Notes: generated by a model from the letters alone, not told the origin. 64,000 nt of DNA from Anaerolineae bacterium (GCA_004297445.1 SCUK01000077.1:1-64000), one strand, 5' to 3'; shown: positions 39,201 to 50,015, counted from the stretch's first letter. Program-made: numbers and translations.

Positions 39201-39395
39201 CTATCCGCTTTTGGCCGGTGGATCAACTTCTTTGGCTTCTTCTTCCGCCTGATCGCCTTTCAAGCCCTCACGGAAGGAACGAATGCCAGAGCCGAGTTCA
39301 CCGGCGACCTTAGAGATTCGTCCTATTCCGAAGACCAGGACAACGATGAAGAGGATAACGAGCAACTCGGGGAGACCGAGACCTAAAATGCGCAT
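39201..39395 (-). CDS. tatA: Twin-arginine translocase subunit TatA/E
   Basis: LGLPELLVILFIVVLVFGIGRISKVAGELGSGIRSFREGLKG. Confidence 0.9.
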   Translation of the reverse strand: MRILGLGLPELLVILFIVVLVFGIGRISKVAGELGSGIRSFREGLKGDQAEEEAKEVDPPAKSG

Positions 39396-39613
39396 AGCCA
39401 AACTCCTGTTGTGTTGTTCGGGCGATGGAGATGCCGCGAGCGTCGTTGTGTACCTCCTATTTTACTCCCAATGGGCGTAGCAACGAATGGACCGTTGAGC
39501 GTTTCGTTTGGTCCAGCCTCAAAATCTGGGGCTTTCGCATGCTAAGAAAGCTTGGAAGGACCCAAATCCACTGGCGTGGCGATACTTTACGCACCTGCCT
39601 TTCTCTACTGTGG

Positions 39614-40795
39614 TCAGGCGGCGAATTCCGGGCGGGCGAGTTCGGCAGGCAGGTGGGCGATATCGATCTCGGCATCTTCACAATAGAGGAGTGCGTGCTC
39701 AATGGCATGTTTCAACTCGCGAATGTTGCCCGGCCAGTCGTAGGCAATCAATCGCTCCAGAGCGGCGGGAGTCACACCCTCTACGCTTGTACCTTTGCGG
39801 GGGTTCATCTCCTGCAGGAAAAAGCCAACCAGGCCGGGGATGTCCTGTTTGCGCTCGCGCAGGTCCGGTAGATGCAGATCAACGACCTTGAGGCGATAGT
39901 ACAAATCGTCGCGGAAGGTGCCGGCGGCAATCATTTTCTTGAGGTCACGGTTACTGGCGGCAAGGACGTGGACATCGACCTGAATTTCCTGGGTGCCGCC
40001 CATGCGGCGGAAGGTGTGGTCTTCCAGAGCGCGGAGGACCTTGGCCTGCATTTCCAACGGCATCGAAGATATTTCATCCAGGAACAGGACGCCACCATCG
40101 GCAACTTCCATGAGGCCAGCCTTGCGTTTGTCCGCGCCGGTGAACGCGCCCGCCTCATAGCCGAACAATTCCGACTCAAGGACAGTGCTTTGAATGGCGG
40201 CACAATTAATGGCGACAAAAGCTTCGCCGGAGCGGGGTCCCATGCGGTGAATGGCACGGGCGAGAATCTCTTTTCCGGTGCCGGTTTCGCCAGTGATGAG
40301 GACGGAGACTGACATTTTGGCGGCGCGCTGGGCTTTGTGCATGACCTCCGCCATCTGGGGACTATCGCCGATGACGAAGTTAAACTGGTCTATCTGGCTC
40401 TGCCGCAGATGGTGGAGTTCGCGGCGCATGCGGACAGTTTCGCCGGCACGAGCGATGACCTGGCCCAATCGGGTGAGGTCGATGGGTTTGCTGAAGAAGT
40501 AGTGCGCGCCGGCATCCATCGCTTCGACAGCCATGGGAACATCCGCATGGCCGGTGATGAGGATGATCGGCGGGCGGTTAATCATGTGGGCGGTTTCCTC
40601 GAGCAAACTAGGGCCGTGACCGTCCGGCAGGCGGGCGTCCAGCAAGACGACATCGGCGGCGGCGGAGTTGAGGACCTGGCGGGCCTCGGCGAGTGTGCCA
40701 GCTTGCAGTGGGGTGTAGCCCTGCTTTTCGAGAAACTTGCAGATGGTCTTGCGGAAATTCTCTTCATCATCAACAATCAATACGGTCAGACTCAT
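39614..40795 (-). CDS. NtrC-family sigma-54 response regulator lacking a C-terminal HTH
   Basis: Receiver [16 protein letters not shown]+ [49 protein letters not shown]; ends [43 protein letters not shown]-stop. Confidence 0.93.
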   Translation of the reverse strand: MSLTVLIVDDEENFRKTICKFLEKQGYTPLQAGTLAEARQVLNSAAADVVLLDARLPDGHGPSLLEETAHMINRPPIILITGHADVPMAVEAMDAGAHYFFSKPIDLTRLGQVIARAGETVRMRRELHHLRQSQIDQFNFVIGDSPQMAEVMHKAQRAAKMSVSVLITGETGTGKEILARAIHRMGPRSGEAFVAINCAAIQSTVLESELFGYEAGAFTGADKRKAGLMEVADGGVLFLDEISSMPLEMQAKVLRALEDHTFRRMGGTQEIQVDVHVLAASNRDLKKMIAAGTFRDDLYYRLKVVDLHLPDLRERKQDIPGLVGFFLQEMNPRKGTSVEGVTPAALERLIAYDWPGNIRELKHAIEHALLYCEDAEIDIAHLPAELARPEFAA

Positions 40796-40807
40796 GATTT
40801 TCGCCTC

Positions 40808-42766
40808 TCAGAGTGGTTTGTTTTCATGGCGGATAGGGAGTTTGATCTTGAAGAGCGTACCTCCTGGAAACGATTCGAGATCAATGCGCCCATTGTGGGC
40901 ATTGACAATTTGCTGGGTAATGGCGAGACCGAGGCCGGTGCCGCGCAATTTGGTGGTGATGAACGGCGCGAAGACCTTGTCGGCCATATCCTGCGGGATG
41001 CCGGGGCCGGTATCGGACACATCAATGCCAACGAGGTTTTCTTCGCCGGGCTGGTCGCACGGACCGACGCGGATGCCGATAATGCCACCGGGGGCACTCA
41101 TCGCTTCCAACGCATTGCCGATGAGGTTGGTAAAAACCTGTTCGAAGGCGATGCGGTCTGCGGTGATGCTGTATTCCGTCTCAGGCATATGGAGGCGAAT
41201 CTCTGCGCCGGTGCGTGCGGCGCGCGAGCGCCAGCGCGGGACGAGCGCCTGCAGAAAGTGATTGAGTTCGAGGGCGTCCATCTGGTAGTTGCGCGAACCG
41301 GCAAATGACAACACCGAACGCATCAATTGTTCCAACCTTTCGCAATCGCCCTGCATGCGCTGGATTTCTTCCTGTAGCGCATCTTGCGGCGAGAGGGTCA
41401 TGCTGATGAGTTGGAGGGCTGAACTGATGTTGTTAATGGGGTTGCGAATCTCATGGGCGAGAACGGCGGTCAGCTCCCCGAGCTGGGCCTGCTGTTCCAG
41501 TTGCTGGGTGCGGCGGTCGAATTGCTCTTCGCGAGAGAGGTCGGTGACGACGATGGCGAGGCGCTGAATGGCCTGACCCATGAGGTAGGGTTTCAGACGG
41601 AGGTGAACGAGGATGGTCTGACCGTCGCGGCGGGTAAGGCGCAGGTTACCCAGGTCGCGCGGCGCGGGGTTGGCGAGAATCTCCTGAATTTCGGAGAGGA
41701 TGGGGCGAGAGGTAATGAGGATATCGGTCAACGGATGGCCATGGACCTCGTCCTGACCATAGCCGAGCAACGCTTCCGCCTTGGCGTTCAGATCGGTGAC
41801 GACGAGGGCGGGGGTGACAAACAGGAGGGCATCATTGACGACATCCTGAATGGACTCGGTCTGGCTCATGGTCTGCATCTGGCGCTGGAGTTTGGATTCG
41901 AGAACTCGCACGGTGCGCGTGTGACGTTCTGTGACTCCAATGGTAGAGGCCAGCAACTCCAGCATAGACTCGAAATGGTCGGGAGGGTCTCCAATCTGGT
42001 CAGCAACCACGAGGATGCCATCGTAGGCGGCCTGGGGGTCCAGCGGTGTAGAGGCGAGGTAGGCGAAGTCCTGAGTCTGGGCGCAGCGGTGGAGTTCTGA
42101 AAACGGCCTTGCCCCGGGCTGCCAGGTGTAGGTGACGCGGAGGTTTTCGGCTTCGTTGAGAGGCAGTTCGTCCGGGAGGCTTTCGGCAAGTCCCCAAATG
42201 TACTTGCGGCAAAGACGCTGGTGGTCAGAGTCAATCTGATAGAAAGCTAGGGTGGTGGCGCCGGTGAGCAACTGGCCGGCCTGAAGCGCCTGAAGGATGG
42301 CGGCGCGCAGGTCCGGCTGGCGCGGCACACCGGCGAGGACGGGTAGGGCCTGGAACCGCTGGGCGAGCATTTCGTCTTCCAGCGAAGAGCCGCGATGGGG
42401 CTGAAGGAGGAAAACGGCGAAGTCGCTCTCGGAGCCGAGGTGATGGGCAGAGACCTCGATGCGGGCCGGGCGGCCGGAGCCGGCGCGCAAGGGTGTATGC
42501 CAGGATGTCTTGTTGGCCGAAAAGCTTTTGGCCAACGCCTGCGGGGTGAGCTCAATCAGAATTTCGTTGAGCGGCCGACCGGATAACTGGCCGACGGAGA
42601 AATGGGTGAGGCTATGGGCGGCGGCATTGCCGAGGTGAATCTGGTGGGTGCGCAGGTCCACGAGCAGCGCGGCGGACGGAAGGAGATCAAACAGGAATGC
42701 CCACTCGGCGCGGCCGGGGGAACGTTTGAAAATAGCGGTGAGGTCGGGCAGGCTTCCGGTTCGCAT
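40808..42766 (-). CDS. Cytosolic NtrB-like PAS sensor histidine kinase
   Basis: No TM segment; PAS regions; [56 protein letters not shown]; 4-nt gap after rpoN. Confidence 0.9.
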   Translation of the reverse strand: MRTGSLPDLTAIFKRSPGRAEWAFLFDLLPSAALLVDLRTHQIHLGNAAAHSLTHFSVGQLSGRPLNEILIELTPQALAKSFSANKTSWHTPLRAGSGRPARIEVSAHHLGSESDFAVFLLQPHRGSSLEDEMLAQRFQALPVLAGVPRQPDLRAAILQALQAGQLLTGATTLAFYQIDSDHQRLCRKYIWGLAESLPDELPLNEAENLRVTYTWQPGARPFSELHRCAQTQDFAYLASTPLDPQAAYDGILVVADQIGDPPDHFESMLELLASTIGVTERHTRTVRVLESKLQRQMQTMSQTESIQDVVNDALLFVTPALVVTDLNAKAEALLGYGQDEVHGHPLTDILITSRPILSEIQEILANPAPRDLGNLRLTRRDGQTILVHLRLKPYLMGQAIQRLAIVVTDLSREEQFDRRTQQLEQQAQLGELTAVLAHEIRNPINNISSALQLISMTLSPQDALQEEIQRMQGDCERLEQLMRSVLSFAGSRNYQMDALELNHFLQALVPRWRSRAARTGAEIRLHMPETEYSITADRIAFEQVFTNLIGNALEAMSAPGGIIGIRVGPCDQPGEENLVGIDVSDTGPGIPQDMADKVFAPFITTKLRGTGLGLAITQQIVNAHNGRIDLESFPGGTLFKIKLPIRHENKPL

Positions 42767-42770
42767 GGGG

Positions 42771-44177
42771 TCAGCCGCGCTGGTGGGCGGGAAGAATCTT
42801 TTCCATTGAGCGGTATTTGGCGACGGTGCGGCGGGCGACTTCAAAACCTTGTTCGGAGAGCAGTTTGGCGAGCTTGGCGTCGCTGAGAGGCTTGTCTTCG
42901 TTTTCAATCAGGCCGCGCAGTACGGTGCGGACGTTGAGGCTGCGGTCGAAGAAGCGGGAAATTGGGATAATCTGGCCGTGAGGCAGCTGGATGGACTTGC
43001 CCTGAACGGCGCGGGAAATGGTGGATTCGTGCAGGCCCAGTTCCTCGGCAAGGCTGGCGCGGGTGAGGGGAAGCATCTGGGTGGCGCCGTGGAGGATGAA
43101 CTCGCGCTGATGGACGGCGAGACGGCCCATGAGGCGGACGAGGGTGTGATTGCGCTGGCTGAGGCACTTGACGAGGAGAGTAGCGCGCTCAATCATCGAG
43201 TCCCACTCCTCGGCTTTCTCCGGCGGGGCCAGTTTGGCGGCGGCGATAATCTCCGGGTTGACGCGCAGGGTGCCGCGCAATGGCCAGACGATTTCCACCT
43301 GAAGGCGGGGCTCGCCGGCTTCGGCAATGCAGGAGACGATGACATCCGGCTGGGAATAGCGCTGAAGGGACTGGCCGGCCGGTTGGCGGGTGGTGCCCCA
43401 ATTGGCGCGGGCGGGGTAGGGATTGAGGTTGTTGGTGATGAACTTGATGATTCTGCGGGCCTTGGGCAGGGTGACGCCCAGTTGTTTGGCGAGCCGGTCG
43501 GCGTGGTTACGAGTGAGGAGGGTAAGCGGTTCCTGGATGGCGCGGAAGATGTCCGGGTCGATGGCGCGGGACTCGGAGAGAAATTCGAGTTGAACGCGGA
43601 GGGCATCCTGATGGGTGGAAGACCCGACGCCCAGAGGCTCGCAGCGCTGGATGGCGCGCTGGATGGTTTCGGCGCGGGAAAGCGTGACGCGGCGGAACTG
43701 GGCAATCTCGACGAGAGGCACGGGGAGCAGACCGTCTTCGTCCAGACTGGTGAGAATCATCGTGACGACGGGGAAGTCTTCCTCATCGAGTTCAGTGGTC
43801 AGCTGGCGGCCGACAAAGGTGGCGAGGTCTTCAATCTCGGGTGAGTAATCTTCCGCAGGGGTGTAATCCTCGCGCGAGGAGGGACCAGGGTTGAAGTCTG
43901 AGGCGTTGGAGACAAAGACAACCGGCTCGTTGGGCGACAGACCGCGGGCGAATGAGCAGGTGGGGCAGATGCGCGGGCCATCGAGGCGGCGGCCACAGTT
44001 GGGACAGCGCCGTTCGTCCACGAGTTCCAGGGCGGGGTTCTGGGCAATCTCCCCGCCGACGCGTTCGTGCATCTCCTGACGGTTCAGTTCCAGCAGGGAC
44101 ATGGTCTGCGCCAGATGCGCGGTAACTACCTGACGCTGGCTCAGCCTCTGGTGTTGCTGGTGGGTATGGGATACCAT
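42771..44177 (-). CDS. rpoN: RNA polymerase sigma-54 factor with zinc-ribbon-like insertion
   Basis: Gln-rich N-terminus, IAQNPALE, LGLHESTISRAVQGKSIQLPHG, RpoN box ARRTVAKYRS; CPNCGRRLDGPRICPTC after region I. Confidence 0.93.
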   Translation of the reverse strand: MVSHTHQQHQRLSQRQVVTAHLAQTMSLLELNRQEMHERVGGEIAQNPALELVDERRCPNCGRRLDGPRICPTCSFARGLSPNEPVVFVSNASDFNPGPSSREDYTPAEDYSPEIEDLATFVGRQLTTELDEEDFPVVTMILTSLDEDGLLPVPLVEIAQFRRVTLSRAETIQRAIQRCEPLGVGSSTHQDALRVQLEFLSESRAIDPDIFRAIQEPLTLLTRNHADRLAKQLGVTLPKARRIIKFITNNLNPYPARANWGTTRQPAGQSLQRYSQPDVIVSCIAEAGEPRLQVEIVWPLRGTLRVNPEIIAAAKLAPPEKAEEWDSMIERATLLVKCLSQRNHTLVRLMGRLAVHQREFILHGATQMLPLTRASLAEELGLHESTISRAVQGKSIQLPHGQIIPISRFFDRSLNVRTVLRGLIENEDKPLSDAKLAKLLSEQGFEVARRTVAKYRSMEKILPAHQRG

Positions 44178-44266
44178 TTCGCCTCTCCTTGATTATAGTC
44201 TGCAAGTGGCCGAATCCAAGTGGGTCGATTGGGCTACCCAGGGGTCAGGTTTCGGTATCCAACCTA

Positions 44267-44283
44267 TTGCAAGGAATGTGCCA
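44267..44283 (-). promoter_or_regulatory. Sigma-54 (-24/-12) promoter upstream of rpoN
   Basis: Minus strand TGGCAC-ATTCC-TTGCAA; canonical GG-N10-GC spacing. Confidence 0.75.
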
Positions 44284-44287
44284 AGGA

Positions 44288-44304
44288 TGGCCGAATCCTT
44301 GCAA
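44288..44304 (+). promoter_or_regulatory. Sigma-54-like (-24/-12) element toward trmFO
   Basis: TGGCCG-AATCC-TTGCAA; inverted-repeat partner (14/17) of 44267-44283. Confidence 0.5.
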
Positions 44305-44447
44305 CAGGGGGCGAGCGGGTAGAATGTGATAACTGCAGGTGAACAGTAATTCGTAATGGGTAATTGGGGATGAGGTAGATTGGTATGCCAAAATGGTTTG
44401 CAAGAGTGAAAATAACTGAGAAATCGTGGAAGCGAGAGCGTTGACGA

Positions 44448-45809
44448 ATGGGCGAAGTTAATCTGACGGTGATTGGCGGGGGGCTGGCGGGAAGCGAGGC
44501 GGCGTGGCAGGCGGCAGAACGCGGACTGAAGGTTCGGCTCTATGAAATGCGGCCCAACGTGAAGACCGGGGCGCACGAAAGCAACTACCTGGCAGAGCTG
44601 GTGTGCTCGAACTCGCTGGGGTCGGACCTGCCAGACCGGGCCGGTGGGCTATTGAAAAACGAACTGCGGCGGCTGAATTGCCTGTTGCTGCGGCTGGCGG
44701 GAGAAACGGCTGTGCCGGCTGGCGGGGCGCTGGCAGTGGACCGCGAGGCGTTTGCCAGGCGAGTCTCGGAAGTAATTGAAGCGCACCCGAATATAGACGT
44801 GGTGAGGGAAGAGGTGCGAGATATTCCGGCCGGGCTGACGGTAGTGGCTTCCGGGCCGCTGACGAGCGCTACGCTTTCTGAATCGATCCGGGCGCTGAGT
44901 GGCGAGGAACACCTGTATTTCTTTGACGCCATCGCGCCGATTGTTGAGGCCGAGTCGATTGACATGTCGGTGGCGTTTCGAGCGTCGCGGTATGAGCGGG
45001 GCGACCAGGAGGACGGTGACTACGTTAACTGCCCGATGACGGAGGAAGAGTATCGGGCGTTCGTTGGCGCACTGCGAGCGGCCGAGCGAATTGAATTGAA
45101 GAGTTTTGAAGAGGTCATAGAACACGAAGGTGTAAAGGCGGGTGCACACACGTTTTTTGAAGGCTGCCTGCCGGTGGAAATCATTGCGCAACGCGGGGAG
45201 GATTCGCTGGCGTTTGGGCCGTTGCGGCCAGTGGGGCTGATCGACCCGCGGACGGGGCGGCGACCGTTTGCGGTGGTGCAATTGCGGCAGGATAACCTGG
45301 CGGGGACGATGTATAACCTGGTGGGCTTCCAGACCAACCTGACATTCACGGAGCAACGACGGGTGTTGAAGATGATTCCGGGGCTGGGCGCGGCACGATT
45401 CCTGCGGTACGGCCAAATGCACCGCAATACGTTCATCTATGCACCCAAACTATTGCGAGCGACGCTGCAATGGCACGACCGGGATGATTTGCTGTTCGCC
45501 GGACAAATCACGGGGATTGAGGGCTATGTGGGGAACATAGCCAGCGGGTTGCTGGCGGGTTGGAACGCGGCACGCGTGTGGAGGGGAGAGAAACCGGTGA
45601 CCCTGCCGCCCACGACTATGCTGGGGGCATTGTGCCACTATGTGACGCATGCGGCAGAGGCCGACTTCCAGCCGATGAAGGCCAATTTTGGCGTGATGCC
45701 GGAACTGACGGGGAAGAAAGTCAAAGGCAAGCGGGAACGGGCCAAAGCTTATGCGGAGCGGGCGCTGGCGGACCTGGACCGGATGCTGGAGAGCGTGGCG
45801 CTGGCATGA
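44448..45809 (+). CDS. trmFO: Methylenetetrahydrofolate-tRNA-(uracil-5-)-methyltransferase
   Basis: [64 protein letters not shown]. Confidence 0.95.
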   Translation: MGEVNLTVIGGGLAGSEAAWQAAERGLKVRLYEMRPNVKTGAHESNYLAELVCSNSLGSDLPDRAGGLLKNELRRLNCLLLRLAGETAVPAGGALAVDREAFARRVSEVIEAHPNIDVVREEVRDIPAGLTVVASGPLTSATLSESIRALSGEEHLYFFDAIAPIVEAESIDMSVAFRASRYERGDQEDGDYVNCPMTEEEYRAFVGALRAAERIELKSFEEVIEHEGVKAGAHTFFEGCLPVEIIAQRGEDSLAFGPLRPVGLIDPRTGRRPFAVVQLRQDNLAGTMYNLVGFQTNLTFTEQRRVLKMIPGLGAARFLRYGQMHRNTFIYAPKLLRATLQWHDRDDLLFAGQITGIEGYVGNIASGLLAGWNAARVWRGEKPVTLPPTTMLGALCHYVTHAAEADFQPMKANFGVMPELTGKKVKGKRERAKAYAERALADLDRMLESVALA

Positions 45810-46708
45810 CCACAACGCGGCGGGCAGTTGGAACTATCCTGGCAGTAGTGGGGCTGGTGGCGGTGTTGGGCGGTGTAGTGTTGGCAGGGCGGCAAACCAG
45901 CCCGCCGGACTATGGCGTGGTTTTCAGCGGGGAACGGGCGTATGAGGATGTGCTGACACAAATGAGCTTTGGGCCGCGATTTATAGGGAGCGAGGGCCAT
46001 GCCCTGACTGTGGAGTGGCTGGTGGAGACGTTGAGCGCGCTCGGATGGGAGACCGAGGTGCAGGAATTGGTAAGTGGAGGGCAATTGGTGCGCAATGTGA
46101 TTGCAAAACGGGGGGATGGCGAAGACTGGGTGGTGCTGGGGGCGCATTACGATACGCGGATGGTAGCGGACGAGGACCTTGACCCGGCTTTGCGGGGGGA
46201 ACCGGTTCCGGGGGCGAATGATGGCGCGTCCGGCGTGGCGGTGCTTCTGGAGCTGGCGAGGGTATTGCCGGATGACCTGGAAAAAGAAGTGTGGCTGGTG
46301 TTCTTCGATGCAGAGGACAACGGTCGAATAGAGGGCTGGGATTGGATCCTGGGTTCGCGGGCGTTTGTGGATGCGCTGATCGAGAAGCCGGACGCGGCGG
46401 TGATCGTGGATATGGTGGGCGACAGCGACCTGCAACTCTACTATGAAGGTAATTCAGACGATGCACTTCGCCAGGAGATATGGGAGACGGCTGCGGGGCT
46501 GGGATACGGACAATTCATCCTGCTGGAGAAGTACCATATGCTGGATGACCACACGCCGTTCCTGCAGGCGGGAATCCCGGCGGTGGATATCATTGATTTC
46601 GATTACCGCTATTGGCATACAACGGCGGATACCGCGGACAAAGTGTCGGCGGCGAGTTTGGAGGCGGTGGGGGCAACGGTGCTGGCGTGGTTGACCGGCG
46701 AGGAGTGA
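45806..46708 (+). CDS. M28-family metallopeptidase-like protein, membrane-anchored
   Basis: N-terminal [43 protein letters not shown] overlap with trmFO. Confidence 0.85.
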   Translation: MTTTRRAVGTILAVVGLVAVLGGVVLAGRQTSPPDYGVVFSGERAYEDVLTQMSFGPRFIGSEGHALTVEWLVETLSALGWETEVQELVSGGQLVRNVIAKRGDGEDWVVLGAHYDTRMVADEDLDPALRGEPVPGANDGASGVAVLLELARVLPDDLEKEVWLVFFDAEDNGRIEGWDWILGSRAFVDALIEKPDAAVIVDMVGDSDLQLYYEGNSDDALRQEIWETAAGLGYGQFILLEKYHMLDDHTPFLQAGIPAVDIIDFDYRYWHTTADTADKVSAASLEAVGATVLAWLTGEE

Positions 46709-46720
46709 GGGCAGGGGGAA

Positions 46721-47527
46721 TCAGTCTTTCTTGTTTTCTTTTTCCTTGCGGCGCTTTTCACGGGCTTCATAAATTTTGACGGGGTCACCCTTGCTCAGTT
46801 CCCAGTCTTCATCCGACTCCAAGGTGATGACTTTGAAGGCTTCGGCGTACTCCATTTCCTTGCCCTTGGCGGTCTCGGCGGCCCACTTGCGCATTTCTTC
46901 GCCGGGGTCCCAGTCCATCATCTGGCTGGCGTGGGCGCGCAGGGCTTCAATCTTAATGTCCATGGTTTCCGAGATGTCCACAAACGTGGTGGCTTTGTCG
47001 TCCCAGGCGGTAATGTAGACCTTGCGCGGTTTGTGGGCTTTAAGTCCTTCGGCTTCCAGTTCTTGAAAGACGTGGGGCTGGCCGGTGGCGGGGAAGGCGG
47101 CATCGATGGCGGCGGTGGCGGAGGCGCGGTGGTCGGGGTGGTTGATGTAGGTATCGGACGGGAAGAAGACGGTGGGGTCACCACAAACGATGACTTCGGG
47201 CTTGAAACGACGAATCTCGCGGACGATGCGCTTGCGCAGTTCCATGGTGGCTTCGACCATGCCATCGGTCACGCGCAGGAAGGCGATGTCCTTGACGCCG
47301 GTAATCTCGGCGGCGCGGCGCGTTTCGGCTTCGCGGATAACCGTGGCATCTTCCTTGCTGATGGAAGGGTCGGCAATGCCGCCGTCGCCGCTGGTGATGA
47401 GGACGTAGCCAATGCGGGACCCTGCTTTGGCCCAACGGGCCATTGTGCCGCTGCAGGAAAATTCGATGTCATCGGGGTGGGCGGCGATGGCGATGGCGGA
47501 CTCGGGGATGTATAGGGTGGCGGGCAT
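46721..47527 (-). CDS. PIG-L/LmbE-family deacetylase
   Basis: [35 protein letters not shown]. Confidence 0.88.
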   Translation of the reverse strand: MPATLYIPESAIAIAAHPDDIEFSCSGTMARWAKAGSRIGYVLITSGDGGIADPSISKEDATVIREAETRRAAEITGVKDIAFLRVTDGMVEATMELRKRIVREIRRFKPEVIVCGDPTVFFPSDTYINHPDHRASATAAIDAAFPATGQPHVFQELEAEGLKAHKPRKVYITAWDDKATTFVDISETMDIKIEALRAHASQMMDWDPGEEMRKWAAETAKGKEMEYAEAFKVITLESDEDWELSKGDPVKIYEAREKRRKEKENKKD

Positions 47528-47608
47528 GGGGACTCCGGGATACGAGATTTGTAATTGGCCAATAGTAATTGATTAGAGGGTCGATTGGAAAGATTTAACG
47601 AAAGTACT

Positions 47609-48319
47609 TTATGTGCCACTTTCTGATGTGGCCGGGGGCGTGAGGTGTTGAAGGCCCTGCGGCCCGGCGAGGATGAGGTCGGTGGCCAGACTGATGAACA
47701 GGCCGTGGGCGAGGATACCGGCGCGGGCATCCAGTTGGGTGGCGAGGAACGATGGCGAATCGATGGGGCCAAAGTTGGCGTCGATGACGTAGTTGCCCTG
47801 GTCGGTGGTGTAGGCGGAGCCATCTGGGTTGCGGCGAAGAACGACGGCAGCGCCCAAGGATTCGAGGAACGCCGCCTGCGCTCCCCAGCCGAATGGCAGG
47901 ACTTCTATGGGCAGCGGCCAACGCTCGCCGAGGCGCGGCGAGAGCTTGGAGGCATCGGCGACGATGATTTCGCGGCGGCTGGCCTGGGCGACTATCTTCT
48001 CTCGCAGCAGTGCGCCACCGCCGCCTTTGATGAGATTGAGATACGGGTCAATTTCATCTGCACCGTCGATGGTCAGGTCAATGTATGGATGGTCTTCGAG
48101 CGTGGTGAGCGGAATGCCAGCGGCGAGGGCGGCGTTCTCGACGGCAAGGGAACAAGGGACGGCGAGCACGCCGGGCAGTTCGCCTGAACGAATGCGGGCG
48201 GCGATGCGATTCAGGGCGTGGATGGCGGTGGAGCCAACACCCAGGCCGACAACCATGCCGGGTTCGACGAGATCCGCGGCGTGTTCAGCGGCCTGTTGTT
48301 TAAAAGCGTCTGGGCTCAT
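47609..48319 (-). CDS. rpiA: Ribose-5-phosphate isomerase A
   Basis: GMVVGLGVGSTAIHAL, DLTIDGADEIDPYLNLIKGGGGALLREKIVA, DASKLSPRLGERWPLPIEVLPFG. Confidence 0.94.
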   Translation of the reverse strand: MSPDAFKQQAAEHAADLVEPGMVVGLGVGSTAIHALNRIAARIRSGELPGVLAVPCSLAVENAALAAGIPLTTLEDHPYIDLTIDGADEIDPYLNLIKGGGGALLREKIVAQASRREIIVADASKLSPRLGERWPLPIEVLPFGWGAQAAFLESLGAAVVLRRNPDGSAYTTDQGNYVIDANFGPIDSPSFLATQLDARAGILAHGLFISLATDLILAGPQGLQHLTPPATSESGT

Positions 48320-49947
48320 GGGTCGAGGAGGTCGGCAAGTTCAAGGATTGGGTCGAGGTCGTTTCCGGCCAGCGTGAAGGTGATGACCTTGCGACCCGCG
48401 TCTCTCAAGGCCCGGGCATCGCCATGGGCCTGAGCCTGCTTGAGCACACCGAATGAAATGGAGGAGTCCGGTTTGCCGGCTTCGTCTGGAATGGGGACAT
48501 CCGTTTCCGGGGTTGAGACGAATTGGATGAAGAGTCCCTTGCCGCCATCGCCCTTGTGGAGCTGACCGGTGGAGTGAAGGAAACGCGGACCGAAACCGAT
48601 GGTGCAGGCCATGCCGGTGCGGTGGACGATGGCTGTCTGTAGGGATTCCAGGGCGCGGGTAGCGGCGGGAGTGGGCTGGATGAAGGCCTGAAGTGCGACA
48701 TAGCTGCCGGGCTCTGACGTGCCAAGAAACGACTCAAGCGATTTGATGTCCAGCGGAGCGGAATCAATGGGCGGTAATTCGCCGCTGGCCTGGTAGGCCT
48801 TCACCATTTCCTGAGCACGGCGTTTGGCGGATTCGACATCCGGCTGGTCGAACGGGTTAACACCCATCATGTGGCAGGCGATAGCGACGGCAACTTCCCA
48901 GTGGAAAAAGAGGCCGCCAAGGTCATACTCGTCATCGAGGATGAGGCTGAGGGAGGGGGCGCGCAGGTTGGCGACGCGGCCGACGACGCCGGTTTCGTCT
49001 CCAAAGGCGAGGGCGACGAACTGGCGGTCTGGGCCGTAGAGGGTGTCATCAGAAATGGTTTCGGCCAGGAGGGGGAGGATGCCGACACCGGCTTTGCCGG
49101 TGCTTTCGGCGATGAGTTGTTCAGCCCAGTCCACGAATGGTTCGAGGTCGGGAGAGGCGATGAAGGTGAGTTTGTCGCGGTTCATGCCAAGGGCGTAGGC
49201 AATCAGCGCGCCCATGTTAAGGCCGAGGCTGCGGGGGGAATAGGGACTGTCGTTGTGGGCGGCGAAGCGCGCCTGTTCCAGAATTGCTCCCACATCGATG
49301 CCGAGGAGGGCGGCGGGGACGAGACCAAAGTAGGAGAGCGCAGAAAAGCGACCGCCGATGTTCGGGTCATTGAGGAAAACTTTGCGGAATTTGTATTGGC
49401 CCGCCAGGGATTCCAGAGAGGAGCCGGGATCGGTGATGGCGACGAAGTGGCTGCCGGCACCGGCAGCGCCGACGGCGGCATTGACCTGATTGTAGAAGTG
49501 CTTGAAGAATGACAGGGTTTCCACGGTGCCGCCGGACTTGGTGGAGACGATGTACAACGTGTCTTTGGGGTTCAGCGATTTGGTGTAGTGAAGAACGGCG
49601 GCGGGGTCGGTGCTGTCCAGAACGTGGAGGTCCGGGTAACCATCGAACGCGCCGAAGACGCGGGCGAAGAGTTCGGGGGCCAGACTCGAGCCGCCCATGC
49701 CGAGCAACAGCACATGTGAGAAATCCTGACGGACATCTTCGGCGAATTCGAGGATGGCGGGGAGGGCTTTGGTCATCTCGCGCGGGCTGTCCAGCCAGCC
49801 GAGGCGGTTGTCGATTTCGTCGGACGAGTCGCTCCACAGGGTGTGGTCGCGGTTCCAGAGGCGAAGCAAGACCTCGTTGGCTTCGAGTTCGTGGATGGGA
49901 GAGTGCTCGGAGATTTCATCGACGAGCAGGTTTGAGCGAATGGGCAT
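48316..49947 (-). CDS. pgi: Glucose-6-phosphate isomerase
   Basis: VLLLGMGGSSLAPELFARVFG, VSTKSGGTVETLSFFKHFYNQV, FRKVFLNDPNIGGRFSALSYFGLVP; ATGA overlap with rpiA. Confidence 0.88.
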   Translation of the reverse strand: MPIRSNLLVDEISEHSPIHELEANEVLLRLWNRDHTLWSDSSDEIDNRLGWLDSPREMTKALPAILEFAEDVRQDFSHVLLLGMGGSSLAPELFARVFGAFDGYPDLHVLDSTDPAAVLHYTKSLNPKDTLYIVSTKSGGTVETLSFFKHFYNQVNAAVGAAGAGSHFVAITDPGSSLESLAGQYKFRKVFLNDPNIGGRFSALSYFGLVPAALLGIDVGAILEQARFAAHNDSPYSPRSLGLNMGALIAYALGMNRDKLTFIASPDLEPFVDWAEQLIAESTGKAGVGILPLLAETISDDTLYGPDRQFVALAFGDETGVVGRVANLRAPSLSLILDDEYDLGGLFFHWEVAVAIACHMMGVNPFDQPDVESAKRRAQEMVKAYQASGELPPIDSAPLDIKSLESFLGTSEPGSYVALQAFIQPTPAATRALESLQTAIVHRTGMACTIGFGPRFLHSTGQLHKGDGGKGLFIQFVSTPETDVPIPDEAGKPDSSISFGVLKQAQAHGDARALRDAGRKVITFTLAGNDLDPILELADLLDP

Positions 49948-50015
49948 GGCAAGTCCTCTGCTGTATTTTAGCGCGGAAGAGGGGCATGCTGACCGGGAAC
50001 TCCGGCTAAATGAAA

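Noticed and set aside
42849-43844. 331-aa plus-strand ORF opposite rpoN
   Set aside because: Antisense shadow of rpoN, which has a complete RpoN box and HTH.
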